A DNA stretch of 64,000 nt from Siphonobacter sp. SORGH_AS_0500 (GCF_002838835.1 NZ_NHPP01000010.1:1-64000); one strand, 5' to 3'. Shown: positions 45,273-54,099, counted from the first letter of the stretch. Notes: generated from the sequence alone by a model not told the origin. Translations and numbers: made by a program.

Positions 45273-45301
45273 TTAAGCCTGAGCATGCTAAATCCACTTA
45301 A

Positions 45302-48300
45302 ATGATGAAAAAAATTCTGGCCGGACTAGTCGCTTTGAGTCTGTTGACGCTTACCTACTGTACGCGGCAACCCCAGACCAAGAAAGTTGAATCCAAAGGC
45401 CGACGCATCGAAATTCTTTTCCTGGGCGACAAGGGACATCACCGCCCGATTCAGATGGCTCCGTTGTTAATGGCTGGGTTGGGAGATAAGGGAATTAACC
45501 TGAGCTATACCGATAAACTGGAAGACCTTAATCCAGAGAACCTAAGCAAGTACGATGGGTTACTGGTATTTGCCAACTGGGACAGCATTCCGGCTGCCCC
45601 CGAAAAAGCCATGATTGACTTTGTTAAGAATGGCAAGGGACTCATCGCCGTGCATTGTGCTTCCTGGTGTTTTCGCAATTCGAATGTTTTCGTCAATGAA
45701 ATGGTGGGTGGACAGTTCTGGAAACATGGCTGGGACACCATTCAACCCGTATGGACGAAGCCCGATCATCCGGCCATTTTTGGTGCCAAAAAGTTCAAGA
45801 CGGTTGATGAAACCTACTTGCATAAAAGACTGGCGGCTGACAATGTGGTCTTAACCGAGCGGTTGATCGATGAAAAACAGGCCCAAGACAAGCCCGGACA
45901 GAAAACCGAACCTTATACGTGGGTGCGGAATTTCGGTAAAGGCCGTGTATTCTATACTGCTTATGGTCATGATGAAATTACCTGGAAACAGCCCGATTTT
46001 CATACTTTAATGGAAAAGGGCATCAAATGGGCTGTGGGGGATAAAGTCGTTGAGGAGCTTAAAAAACTTAATGTTCCCACGCTGGTATATAAGGAAGCCA
46101 AGTTGCCTAATTACGAAGGACGTCCGGGGCCTCAGTTGAAGCCTGATCCGCTTTCGCCGGAAGAGTCGATGAAATTTTTACAGGTTAATCCTGATTTTAC
46201 GCTGGGATTATTCGCCCACGAACCCAACGTGCAGCACCCCATTGCTCTGAGCTGGGATGAAAAAGGCCGCATGTTTGTGATCGTAACGCTGGATTATCCC
46301 AACGAACGTAAGGAAACCGGCGGTCGGGACTACATCCTTATGCTGGAAGATACCGACAAAGATGGCAAGGCCGACAAGTTTACCAAGTTTGCTGAAGATC
46401 TGAGCATTCCCACTAGTTTAGTGGCATACGATGGCGGATTTATTGTGTCTCAGGCACCGGATATGCTCTTTTTGAAAGATACCGATGGTGATGGAAAAGC
46501 GGATGTTCGTAAGGTATTGATCAAAGGATTTGGTACGACGGATACCCATGCCGGGCCTAGTAACCTGCACTACGGCTTTGATAACTGGATTTACGGTGCC
46601 ATTGGTTATGCGGGCTTTAACGGTACCGTGGGTGGCAAGAAGCATCAATTTGGTCAGGGCTTTTTCCGATTTAAGCCGGATGGTTCCGAGATGGAATACC
46701 TAACCAATACGTCGAATAACACCTGGGGATTGGCTTTTGATGAAACGGGTAACCTGTTTGGATCGACGGCTAATAACGATCACGGCTGGTACATGGCTAT
46801 TCCTAACCGCTATATACTGGGCTGGGATAAACTTCGCATTCGCGGCGGTCGTAGCACGGATACACACAAGGATATGAAAGTACTTACCCGCATTCGTCAG
46901 GTAGACGTGTTTGGCGGATATACATCTGCGGCGGGTCATAACTTCTATACGGCCCGCAGCTTTCCAAAATCATACTGGAATCGCGTTGCTTTTGTAAACG
47001 AACCTACGGGGCACATCATCCACCAGAATACCCTAGAAAAAGAAGGTACTGACTTCCATGATATTAATGACTTTAATTTAGTAGCTGGAGCAGATGAATG
47101 GTTTTCGCCCGTTTTTTCCGAAGTGGGTCCCGATGGAGCGGTTTGGTTTGCCGACTGGTATAGCTTCATTATTCAGCATAATCCAACGCCCAGAGGTTTC
47201 GAAACTGGCGAAGGTAATGCCTACGTAACGGATCTTCGCGATAACTCACACGGAAGAATCTACCGCGTCGCTTACAAAAAGGCTCCTGCGTATCAGCCCC
47301 TAGCTTTATCGAAAGATCGGCCTGATGAGCTAGTAGCAGCCTTAAGTAATAACAATATGTTCTGGCGACAAACCGCTCAGCGATTACTAGTTGAACGGGG
47401 TAATAAAGACGTCGTAAGTAAGCTAATAGGATTAATTCAGAATCCATCGCTGGATGAAATCGGATCAAACCCTGGAGCGATTCATGCCCTCTGGACTTTG
47501 CACGGGCTGGGTGTTTTGGATGGGTCGAATGCGGAAGCTTTAAAAGTAGCACAGGCTGCCCTGAAACATCCGGCGGCAAGTGTTCGTAAGACGGCTGTTC
47601 AGGTATTACCAGCTTCTGCTCAAACAGCCGAAGCTCTACTGGCTGCTAATTCACTCAACGACTCCGAGCCACTAGTGGCTTTGCACACGTTATTAGCGTT
47701 TACGCAGATTCCGCTCAGCCCGGCTGTTGAAAAGGCGGTATTAGCGGCTTTGTCTAATCCTAATTTTGTTTCGGATCGCTGGATGCCGGACGCCTTTACC
47801 ACCGTATTTAATGCCCGTGGTTCAGAGTTACTGAAAACGTATCTGGCCAAAGCCCCCCGTAAGTCGTCAACGACTTCTACTGCGAATGCTTCAACTGGGA
47901 TGAATCATGATCATCACGGAATGAACCACGGCGAAGCTAAAAAGACGGAATCAACTGGACCTAAGGCGGATTTGGTGGTGACCCAGGTAAAGTCTTCGAC
48001 GGCCATTCCTACCATACGGGAAGGGGTGACATTATCCGTAGAAGTTGAAAACCGTGGCTCTAAAGCCATTCCCGAAGGAACACCTATTACCTTGAAAATT
48101 AACGTTGCCGGGCCTAACATGACCCGGGACTGGGTAAGTTATACGTTCGTGAAAGGTCTTGCCGCTGGCGAAAAAGCCCTGATTTCAGAAGTAAATAACG
48201 GCCCCTGGGTAGGGAATATGAGCATGAACTCGGACGTTCCTGGCAATTTCACCATTGCCGTTACCGTGGATCCAGATAATAAAATTCCAGAGAATAACGA

Positions 48301-48511
48301 AAATAACAATGCTTATCGCCATGTGCTCAAATACCAGCCTCTGAGTAATCTGACTGGATTTGTGGTTGAAAATGCCAGCCGGGCCTATGCTGCCACGGCG
48401 ACAGATGAGGAAATTCTATCTCTGGTAAGCGAGTTGAAAGAAGTTGATGACGCAGATACGAGAGCAGTACTAGCAGGTCTGAGACGCGGCTGGATCCCAA
48501 GCGAAAAATGA
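45302..48511 (+). CDS. ThuA-like / dehydrogenase-type beta-propeller / HEAT / CARDB multidomain exported protein
   Basis: 1069 residues. The exported N-terminus (LLTLTYC, an imperfect lipobox) is followed by a ThuA domain (about 35-255: EILFLGDKGHHRPIQM, GLIAVHCASWCFRN, GRVFYTAYGHDE) and a membrane-bound-dehydrogenase beta-propeller (about 290-640: ALSWDEKGRMFVI, two calcium-loop motifs DTDKDGKAD and DTDGDGKAD near 349 and 393, THAGPSNLHYGFDNWIYGAIGYAGF). After that come HEAT-like helices (about 660-840), a His/Met-rich linker (863-878, GMNHDHHGMNH) and a CARDB domain (about 888-1012). No CxxCH haem site is seen. The stop overlaps the next start (ATGA); a missing A at 48504-48508 would fuse it to the cupredoxin domain. 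Probably oxidises or binds a sugar in the periplasm. Confidence 0.88.
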   Translation: MMKKILAGLVALSLLTLTYCTRQPQTKKVESKGRRIEILFLGDKGHHRPIQMAPLLMAGLGDKGINLSYTDKLEDLNPENLSKYDGLLVFANWDSIPAAPEKAMIDFVKNGKGLIAVHCASWCFRNSNVFVNEMVGGQFWKHGWDTIQPVWTKPDHPAIFGAKKFKTVDETYLHKRLAADNVVLTERLIDEKQAQDKPGQKTEPYTWVRNFGKGRVFYTAYGHDEITWKQPDFHTLMEKGIKWAVGDKVVEELKKLNVPTLVYKEAKLPNYEGRPGPQLKPDPLSPEESMKFLQVNPDFTLGLFAHEPNVQHPIALSWDEKGRMFVIVTLDYPNERKETGGRDYILMLEDTDKDGKADKFTKFAEDLSIPTSLVAYDGGFIVSQAPDMLFLKDTDGDGKADVRKVLIKGFGTTDTHAGPSNLHYGFDNWIYGAIGYAGFNGTVGGKKHQFGQGFFRFKPDGSEMEYLTNTSNNTWGLAFDETGNLFGSTANNDHGWYMAIPNRYILGWDKLRIRGGRSTDTHKDMKVLTRIRQVDVFGGYTSAAGHNFYTARSFPKSYWNRVAFVNEPTGHIIHQNTLEKEGTDFHDINDFNLVAGADEWFSPVFSEVGPDGAVWFADWYSFIIQHNPTPRGFETGEGNAYVTDLRDNSHGRIYRVAYKKAPAYQPLALSKDRPDELVAALSNNNMFWRQTAQRLLVERGNKDVVSKLIGLIQNPSLDEIGSNPGAIHALWTLHGLGVLDGSNAEALKVAQAALKHPAASVRKTAVQVLPASAQTAEALLAANSLNDSEPLVALHTLLAFTQIPLSPAVEKAVLAALSNPNFVSDRWMPDAFTTVFNARGSELLKTYLAKAPRKSSTTSTANASTGMNHDHHGMNHGEAKKTESTGPKADLVVTQVKSSTAIPTIREGVTLSVEVENRGSKAIPEGTPITLKINVAGPNMTRDWVSYTFVKGLAAGEKALISEVNNGPWVGNMSMNSDVPGNFTIAVTVDPDNKIPENNENNNAYRHVLKYQPLSNLTGFVVENASRAYAATATDEEILSLVSELKEVDDADTRAVLAGLRRGWIPSEK

Positions 48512-49047
48512 GTCCGGAGGCTTCTTCACAGCAATTACTGGCCAGTCTTGAAAAGGAATTTTCGACCGATAATAAGAAAAGCTTAATCCTTTGGGCAGAA
48601 GCGGCAGGTTTGAAAAAATCAGATGAGGTATCGGATGATCCGAATCTTCAGGTAATCAAGTTGAAAACGGTGACTGAAAAACTGCAATTCAATTTGAAAG
48701 AGTTTAGCGTGAAAGCTGGTCAGCCCGTAGAGATCATCATTGATAACCCCGATCAGATGCAGCATAACTTCGTGATTGGTAAACCTAAGTCATTGGAAAT
48801 CATCGGCAAAGCCGCCGATGCCATGATTACTCGCCCTGATGCCGTGTATAAGAGTTACGTGCCTGAAATTCCGCAGGTAATCATTGCGACTAAGCTCATC
48901 AATCCCGACGAAAACGTCCATCTGAAGTTTGTCGCTCCCAAAGAAGCTGGTGATTATCCATTTGTATGTACCTTTCCCGGCCACTGGCGAATCATGAATG
49001 GTGTTATGCGGGTAGTGAAAGAGTCCGCATCAAATACTTCCAAATAA
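48508..49047 (+). CDS. Auracyanin/azurin-like blue-copper domain, probably the C-terminus of the preceding protein
   Basis: 179 residues. It ends in a cupredoxin domain with a complete type-1 copper set: His86 (MQHNFVIG), Cys154, His159 and Met163 in CTFPGHWRIM. There is no signal peptide, although such domains need export. The first ~50 residues (SSQQLLASLEKEFSTDNKKSLILWAEAAG) continue the helical tail of the upstream ThuA protein (EILSLVSELKEVDDADTRAVLAGLRRG). One extra A in the A5 run at 48504-48508 makes a single ~1250-residue protein, the form I expect in relatives. It may deliver electrons from the dehydrogenase-like propeller. A strong terminator follows. Confidence 0.88.
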   Translation: MSPEASSQQLLASLEKEFSTDNKKSLILWAEAAGLKKSDEVSDDPNLQVIKLKTVTEKLQFNLKEFSVKAGQPVEIIIDNPDQMQHNFVIGKPKSLEIIGKAADAMITRPDAVYKSYVPEIPQVIIATKLINPDENVHLKFVAPKEAGDYPFVCTFPGHWRIMNGVMRVVKESASNTSK

Positions 49048-49064
49048 GGTAAATTCTTTTGCAA

Positions 49065-49099
49065 AAAGCCTCGGTAAGTTTTCTGCTTACCGAGGCTTT
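49065..49099. terminator. Bidirectional terminator between the cupredoxin gene and tdk
   Basis: 14-bp perfect stem AAAGCCTCGGTAAG (49065-49078) / CTTACCGAGGCTTT (49086-49099) with A-run upstream and TCTTGT downstream. Confidence 0.93.
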
Positions 49100-49120
49100 C
49101 TTGTAAAAGAACGTAAAGTT

Positions 49121-49714
49121 CTACTGTAACTTTTTTCCCTCCAGAAAATGCTTCCGGCATCGGGCTTCGTAGCTATCCGTTTCCCCGAGTAATACTTGTC
49201 CTGGAGTAGCTACTTTACGAAATGAGTAATTGGCCAGTTCTCCACAAACCACGCAAATGGCCTGCACTTTGGTTACATATTCTGCTACGGCCATTAAAGC
49301 GGGCATGGGTCCAAAGGGGTTACCGTCCGAGTCCATATCCAGGCCCGCAATAATAACCCGCTTGCCTCTGTTGGCTAGTTCATTGCACACTTCAACAATT
49401 TCCACATCAAAAAACTGAGCTTCGTCGATAGCTACGATGTCGCACTTACCCACTAGCTCTAAAATATCGCGGGCATAGGTAACAGGGCGGGAGCGAACGG
49501 AAGCCGAATTATGAGAAACTACGTCTTCAATGTGATAACGGGTATCAATCGCGGGTTTGAAAATTTCCACTTTTTGCCGGGCAATCAGAGCCCGGTTGAT
49601 TCGGCGGATAAGTTCTTCCGTTTTCCCTGAAAACATAGAGCCGCAGACCACTTCCATCCAGCCCGCGTGTTTCTCATCACCAGCCCGCAGACCACTCGTA
49701 CGTTCAATAAACAT
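49121..49714 (-). CDS. tdk: Thymidine kinase
   Basis: 197 residues from the ATG complementary to 49712-49714 (MFIERTSGLRAG...GWMEVVCGSMFSGKT). A longer frame to 49831 runs through the gmd terminator and is rejected. Type-II TK: P-loop GSMFSGKTEEL, DEAQFF, the lasso region GLDMDSDGNPFGPMPALMAVAEYVTKVQAIC, the zinc Cys pairs CVVCGELA and EARCRKHF. It phosphorylates thymidine in the salvage pathway. Leftward, downstream of gmd but separated by a terminator. Confidence 0.96.
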   Translation of the reverse strand: MFIERTSGLRAGDEKHAGWMEVVCGSMFSGKTEELIRRINRALIARQKVEIFKPAIDTRYHIEDVVSHNSASVRSRPVTYARDILELVGKCDIVAIDEAQFFDVEIVEVCNELANRGKRVIIAGLDMDSDGNPFGPMPALMAVAEYVTKVQAICVVCGELANYSFRKVATPGQVLLGETDSYEARCRKHFLEGKKLQ

Positions 49715-49774
49715 AAGCCTTAGATTCTGCCTCGGATCACCCTTGGCGTTCTTCTCAATTACCCTACAAAATAA

Positions 49775-49804
49775 CAAAGCAGCGATGGGATCATCGCTGC
49801 TTTG
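49775..49804 (-). terminator. gmd terminator
   Basis: 13-bp stem CAAAGCAGCGATG (49775-49787) / CATCGCTGCTTTG (49792-49804), four-base loop. On the minus strand it is followed by TTATTTTG. Confidence 0.9.
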
Positions 49805-49834
49805 AAAAAAGAGTACGGATTTTCGTACCAATTT

Positions 49835-50949
49835 TTACGACTCGAAATAATTGAGTGTCCGGAAACCACCCTGGTTAAGGTGAAGATCCTTTTTAAAGAG
49901 AGCTAAATCTGAAGTCATCATATCGTTTACCAGAGCGGGTAAGTCGTACTTAGGCTTCCAGCCCAGAACGGTTTTTGCCTTAGTAGGATCGCCGTGCAGT
50001 AAATCTACTTCCGTCGGACGGAAATAACGGGGATCAATGGCAACCACTTCTTTACCTATTTCTAATTGATACTCTGAATTGTGACAAGCCTTCACATATC
50101 CTTTTTCATCCACGCCTTCGCCTTTGAATTCCAGCTCAATGCCTACCTCATTGAAGGACATGCGGATAAAGTCACGCACTTTGGTAGTTACGCCCGTAGC
50201 AATAACAAAATCTTCGGCTTTATCCTGCTGAAGGATTAGCCACATGGCCTCTACATAATCCTTGGCATGACCCCAATCCCGCAGGGAATCCAGATTACCC
50301 ATGTGAATTTTATCGAGCAGACCTAAGGCAATACGCGAGACGCCACGGGTAATTTTACGAGTTACGAAGGTTTCTCCACGAAGAGGAGATTCGTGATTAA
50401 AGAGAATACCGTTAACGGCAAACATATCGTAAGCTTCACGGTAGTTAACCGTAATCCAGTACCCATATAACTTAGCCACAGCATAAGGAGAGCGGGGGTA
50501 GAAAGGCGTCGTTTCCGATTGGGGAACGGCCTGAACCAAGCCGTATAACTCTGAAGTAGAAGCTTGATAAATCTTGGTTTTTTCGTCAACCCTAACAAAC
50601 GTACGGCTTCCAGAATGCGAAGGGTACCTAAACCGTCTACTTGTGCGGTATACTCAGGTTCATCAAAACTCACCCGAACGTGGGACTGAGCTCCCAGGTT
50701 GTAAATTTCGTCGGGTTGAACTTCCTGAATCAGGCGAATGACGTTAGTAGAATCCGTTAAATCACCGTAATGTAAGTGAAAGCGAACATCCTGCTCATGT
50801 GGGTCCTGATACAGGTGGTCGATACGTTCAGTATTAATCAGCGAGCTGCGTCTTTTTACGCCGTGAACTTCGTATCCTTTTTCCAGTAATAATTCTGCCA
50901 AATAGGCACCATCCTGACCGGTAATGCCGGTGATAAGGGCTTTTTTCAT
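49835..50949 (-). pseudogene. gmd: GDP-mannose 4,6-dehydratase, frameshifted by one missing base
   Basis: The N-terminal part has the NADP motif [67 protein letters not shown]. The second phase has [26 protein letters not shown] (YxxxK), [20 protein letters not shown] and [23 protein letters not shown], so every Gmd motif is present. One base is lost near 50588-50592 (C3 on the plus strand); restoring it gives ...LLG(V/L)[29 protein letters not shown].... Gmd makes GDP-4-keto-6-deoxymannose for fucose or rhamnose-type sugars. No GDP-fucose synthase is adjacent. Probably functional in the organism. Confidence 0.93.
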
Positions 50950-51036
50950 GTGGTTGTATAAGAATAATGATTGGCCTGGCCGCTCTTTCTATACCTTTAG
51001 GGGGAATAGAAAGTTGCCTTTTGCTAATAATTATTA

Positions 51037-51044
51037 CAAAGATA
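51037..51044 (-). promoter_or_regulatory. -7 promoter element of gmd
   Basis: The minus strand reads TATCTTTG (TAnnTTTG consensus) 88 bases upstream of the gmd start, between gmd and the SPOR lipoprotein gene. Confidence 0.5.
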
Positions 51045-51084
51045 CCACAATATGAAATCAAAAATGATCAATGATAAGAAAGGA

Positions 51085-51669
51085 TTAAGGCTCATACAGC
51101 TCGTCTTTATCCGCTGCCCGATTGTCCATGATCTTTAAAGCATCCCGAAGTGTTACCCGATCTGTAATAATGGTAGCAGTTGGGTAATCATCCTTGATTT
51201 TATTGAAGTAGCGTTCTACATCCAGTCGGGTAGCAAAATCACCCACGCGGAGGCGATACGTTGGATGATTGTAGGCAATATACGTATTGAGATCAGCGAA
51301 TCGCTGATAGATAAAGAGTTTGGCTGCTTCGAGCTCGTTGCGTTTGGTTCCGGTGTAGAGTTGAATTCGGTAACCTGCGATGTACTTGGCTGCTTTATTC
51401 CGCTGAGCCATCGTATCGAGGATCGTATCAAGCTTTTTATTAATATTCAGGGGCTGCGTACTGACTGGAGTCGCTGGCGTAACAGGCGTATTTTTTTCCT
51501 GGGCCGCCGTCTTTTCTATTTCCTTGACATCGCTCAGGTTATAAGTGGGGCGATACGTATTCAAATCCAGAGTGTAGGCCTTGGAAGAGCTGCTGGGCAA
51601 TACTTTAGAAGCACAGCCTGACAGAGTAATCACCAACAAAAAACACAGGTACTTTACGCTTGATTTCAT
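51085..51669 (-). CDS. SPOR-domain lipoprotein
   Basis: 194 residues from the ATG at 51669 (MKSSVKYLCFLLVITLSGC; a TTG lies two codons upstream). Lipobox LSGC. A Pro/Thr-rich linker (about 50-75) precedes the C-terminal SPOR domain YRIQLYTGTKRNELEAAKLFIYQRF...YRLRVGDFATRLDVERYFNKIKDDYPTATII, which binds denuded septal peptidoglycan. Located in the periplasm on the outer or inner membrane. Divergent from murB, giving a small cell-wall pair. Confidence 0.93.
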   Translation of the reverse strand: MKSSVKYLCFLLVITLSGCASKVLPSSSSKAYTLDLNTYRPTYNLSDVKEIEKTAAQEKNTPVTPATPVSTQPLNINKKLDTILDTMAQRNKAAKYIAGYRIQLYTGTKRNELEAAKLFIYQRFADLNTYIAYNHPTYRLRVGDFATRLDVERYFNKIKDDYPTATIITDRVTLRDALKIMDNRAADKDELYEP

Positions 51670-51818
51670 ACGCAATCATGGATTTGCGATGGTTGGAAGA
51701 AAAAATACATCGCATTTTTGAACAGGGCTACAAATTTTCAGGTAAAATCCCAGAATTCAAACGCATTTGTGCGTCATCTTTACCAAAGTTTGCTTTCTCT
51801 TTAGTTAATAATCAGCTT

Positions 51819-52835
51819 ATGCATATTCAGGAATATATCTCTCTAAAGCCTTATACCACGTTTGGAATTGAAGCTACGGCCCGTTACTTCGTGGAAGTCA
51901 ATTCATTGGAAAGTTTACGACAAGTATTGGCAGAGCCCGCTTTCGCTGCTACCGAAAAACTGATTCTGGGTGGTGGAAGTAACGTGTTATTAACGAAAGA
52001 TTTTGACGGGTTAGTCATTCGCATGGCTATTACTGGTATCAGCGTTTCGGCGGAAGACGAACTGTACACGTATGTAAGAGCCGGAGCTGGAGTGGTTTGG
52101 CACGAGTTAGTTCTGGAAAGTCTGGAAAAAGGCCTGTCAGGACTGGAAAATCTATCTCTCATTCCCGGTTCGGTAGGGGCTTCGCCCATGCAAAACATTG
52201 GAGCGTATGGCGTCGAAATCAAGGATGTGTTTCATTCGCTGGAAGCCATTGACCGTCAAACCGGTGAGCTTCGCATTTTTAGTCACCAAGAATGTCAGTT
52301 CGGATATCGGGAAAGCGTCTTTAAGCATGAACTCAAAAATCAGTTTGTTATCGTTGCGGTTACCTTCAAGCTTTCAAAAACACCACATTATCAGATTAGT
52401 TACGGAGATATTCAGAAAACGCTAGAGGCCAGGGGTGTTACCGAACTAAGTAGCAAGGCCATTAGCGAAGCAGTGATTGAAATCCGTCGCTCGAAACTGC
52501 CTGATCCGGCGGAGTTGGGTAATGCGGGGAGTTTCTTTAAGAACCCGGAAATTCCTGCGGGGCAGTACGAAGCCCTCAAAAGCCGTTTTCCCAATATACC
52601 CGGTTATCTAACTACGCCCGGACAAATCAAGGTGCCGGCGGGCTGGCTCATTGAACAGGCGGGCTGGAAAGGGTATCGGGAAGGCTCTGTGGGGGTACAC
52701 GCCAAACAGGCTCTGGTACTAGTCAATTACGGTCAGGGAACGGGTCCTGAAATCAAAGCTTTATCCGAAAAGGTACAGGCTTCGGTGCTGGAAAAATACG
52801 GCATTCAGCTCTCGGCTGAGGTGAATTTCATTTAG
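51819..52835 (+). CDS. murB: UDP-N-acetylenolpyruvoylglucosamine reductase
   Basis: 338 residues from the ATG at 51819 (MHIQEYISLKPYTTFGIEA). A longer frame to 51660 overlaps the divergent SPOR gene and is rejected. Type-I MurB: FAD loop LILGGGSNVLLT, GLENLSLIPGSVGASPMQNIGAYGVEIKDVF, CQFGYRESVFK (Tyr loop), catalytic Ser in GNAGSFFKNP, and a C-terminal Glu. It makes UDP-MurNAc for peptidoglycan using NADPH. The size equals the E. coli type. Confidence 0.96.
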   Translation: MHIQEYISLKPYTTFGIEATARYFVEVNSLESLRQVLAEPAFAATEKLILGGGSNVLLTKDFDGLVIRMAITGISVSAEDELYTYVRAGAGVVWHELVLESLEKGLSGLENLSLIPGSVGASPMQNIGAYGVEIKDVFHSLEAIDRQTGELRIFSHQECQFGYRESVFKHELKNQFVIVAVTFKLSKTPHYQISYGDIQKTLEARGVTELSSKAISEAVIEIRRSKLPDPAELGNAGSFFKNPEIPAGQYEALKSRFPNIPGYLTTPGQIKVPAGWLIEQAGWKGYREGSVGVHAKQALVLVNYGQGTGPEIKALSEKVQASVLEKYGIQLSAEVNFI

Positions 52836-52888
52836 CTTCTGATTGATAATAGTTCTTTAAGGAAAGCACTAGCAATTTATGGTATTTG

Positions 52889-52930
52889 GCTACCGCAGTC
52901 GCTTGGCTCTAGCCGAGTAACTGCGGTGGC
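52889..52930. repeat. REP-like intergenic hairpin
   Basis: GCTACCGCAGT (52889-52899) pairs with ACTGCGGTGGC (52920-52930), 10 of 11, enclosing a second near-palindrome CTTGGCTCTAGCCGAG. It lies in the murB downstream gap next to dispersed-repeat copy 3. Confidence 0.6.
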
Positions 52931-52959
52931 TTCCCGAAACGAAGTCCGTTCGCATAACC

Positions 52960-52989
52960 AACAAGTTCCTTTGCTTGGCTCTGGATGGC
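52960..52989 (-). repeat. Dispersed intergenic repeat, copy 3
   Basis: The minus strand reads GCCATCCAGAGCCAAGCAAA followed by GGAACTTGTT. Degenerate relative of 28499-28528 and 8291-8320. The start codon of the next gene (52985) lies inside it. Confidence 0.55.
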
Positions 52990-53191
52990 AAGCTACTTTC
53001 CCCTAATTGGAATTTTACTCGTAGGCTTAGGCTCATTCACTCTTTTACTGGGCTATTACCGCTACCAAAGCACCAAAAAACAGCTTGATCAGGGCGAGTA
53101 TTACCATTCCTCTTTACTGAATCAACTGTTAACAGCCTTGCTTTTCCTGACCATTGTCTTGTTATTAATATACGTCATTAAAACCACCTGA
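52985..53191 (+). CDS. Small membrane protein, hypothetical
   Basis: 68 residues with two predicted membrane helices (YFPLIGILLVGLGSFTLLLGYY and LLNQLLTALLFLTIVLLLIYVI) separated by a basic, hydrophilic loop (RYQSTKKQLDQGEYYHSS). No family recognised. The ATG overlaps dispersed-repeat copy 3, so the exact N-terminus is uncertain. The stop overlaps a terminator stem, supporting a real transcript end. Confidence 0.65.
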   Translation: MASYFPLIGILLVGLGSFTLLLGYYRYQSTKKQLDQGEYYHSSLLNQLLTALLFLTIVLLLIYVIKTT

Positions 53192-53214
53192 GCAGTAACT
53201 TTCGGTGGTTTTAA
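53178..53214. terminator. Bidirectional terminator overlapping the small membrane protein gene's stop
   Basis: 11-bp stem TTAAAACCACC (53178-53188) / GGTGGTTTTAA (53204-53214), shared with the convergent PhzF-like gene. Confidence 0.85.
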
Positions 53215-53233
53215 GGCATGGGGTTGGTTCGTA

Positions 53234-54025
53234 TTAAGGTAAGAAAATCTCTCCTTTTAAATACATCACGGCTTCGCCTGACATCTCCACTCGATTGCCT
53301 AGGAGTTTCACCCATAACTCACCACCCCGCTTGGAAATTTGCCGGGCGAATAGTTCGGATTTGCCGAGTTTTTCAGCCCAGTAAGGCACTAATACCGTAT
53401 GTGCCGAACCCGTTACGGGATCTTCATCTACGCCAACGGCAGGACCAAAAAATCGGCTAACGAAATCAGCTTCATCGCCTTTGGCCGTTACAATGATGCC
53501 ACGGGCATTCACTGATTTCAGAGCTCTAAAATCGGGTGTTAACGCAGCTACTTCGGCTTCGCTTTTCAGCACTACCAGGTAATCATTCGTGCGGCCTTTT
53601 AGTACCTCTAGGGCTTTCCCAACTCCCAAGTATTCCAATAATCCTTCTGGCGTCGATTCGGCGTAAGGGACGTTAGCGGGGAAGTTGAGCGTGTATTTTT
53701 TCCCGTCTTTACGAACGGTCAATAAACCCGAATTCGTCTGAAAGCGGATCTCGCTTTCGCTGTATCCCAGATGATCGTAAAGGACTTTTGCCGTAGCGAC
53801 TGTGGCGTGTCCGCAAAGATCAATCTCTACCAGTGGCGTAAACCACTTTAATTCATAATCCACGCTAGACTTTACGAAAAAGGCCGTTTCGGCCAGATTA
53901 TTTTCAGCGGCGATGTGTAACATTTCTTCTTTACTCAGCCAGCTTTCCAGCGGAACGACAGCGGCGGGGTTGCCTTTGAAAAGTTGAGCGGTAAAGGCAT
54001 CTACCTGATAAATGGGAAGAGTCAT
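53234..54025 (-). CDS. PhzF-family isomerase-like protein
   Basis: 263 residues. Two diaminopimelate-epimerase-like domains with PhzF signatures: IYQVDAFTAQLFKGNPAAVVPLESWL, AENNLAETAFFV (catalytic Glu about 46), KWFTPLVEIDLCGHATVATAKVL, FFGPAVGVDEDPVTGSAHTVLVPYWAEKLG. These are usually called phenazine-biosynthesis-like, but most have unknown substrates and no phenazine genes occur here. Cytoplasmic, single gene. Confidence 0.93.
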   Translation of the reverse strand: MTLPIYQVDAFTAQLFKGNPAAVVPLESWLSKEEMLHIAAENNLAETAFFVKSSVDYELKWFTPLVEIDLCGHATVATAKVLYDHLGYSESEIRFQTNSGLLTVRKDGKKYTLNFPANVPYAESTPEGLLEYLGVGKALEVLKGRTNDYLVVLKSEAEVAALTPDFRALKSVNARGIIVTAKGDEADFVSRFFGPAVGVDEDPVTGSAHTVLVPYWAEKLGKSELFARQISKRGGELWVKLLGNRVEMSGEAVMYLKGEIFLP

Positions 54026-54099
54026 GGCTTCGATTAATAAGGTGGTAAACCACTAATTTGAGCTTTCCTGACGAGTTTATAAAATGCTTTTACATAAAA

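Noticed and set aside
49715..49831. N-terminal extension of thymidine kinase
   Set aside because: It passes through the gmd terminator hairpin (49775-49804), and tdk homologues start at the internal Met (49714).
51660..51818. N-terminal extension of MurB
   Set aside because: It overlaps the divergent SPOR gene start and does not match MurB, whose family start is at 51819.
53234..54025. Phenazine biosynthesis suggested by the PhzF-like gene
   Set aside because: No other phenazine genes; PhzF relatives are widespread with unrelated or unknown roles.
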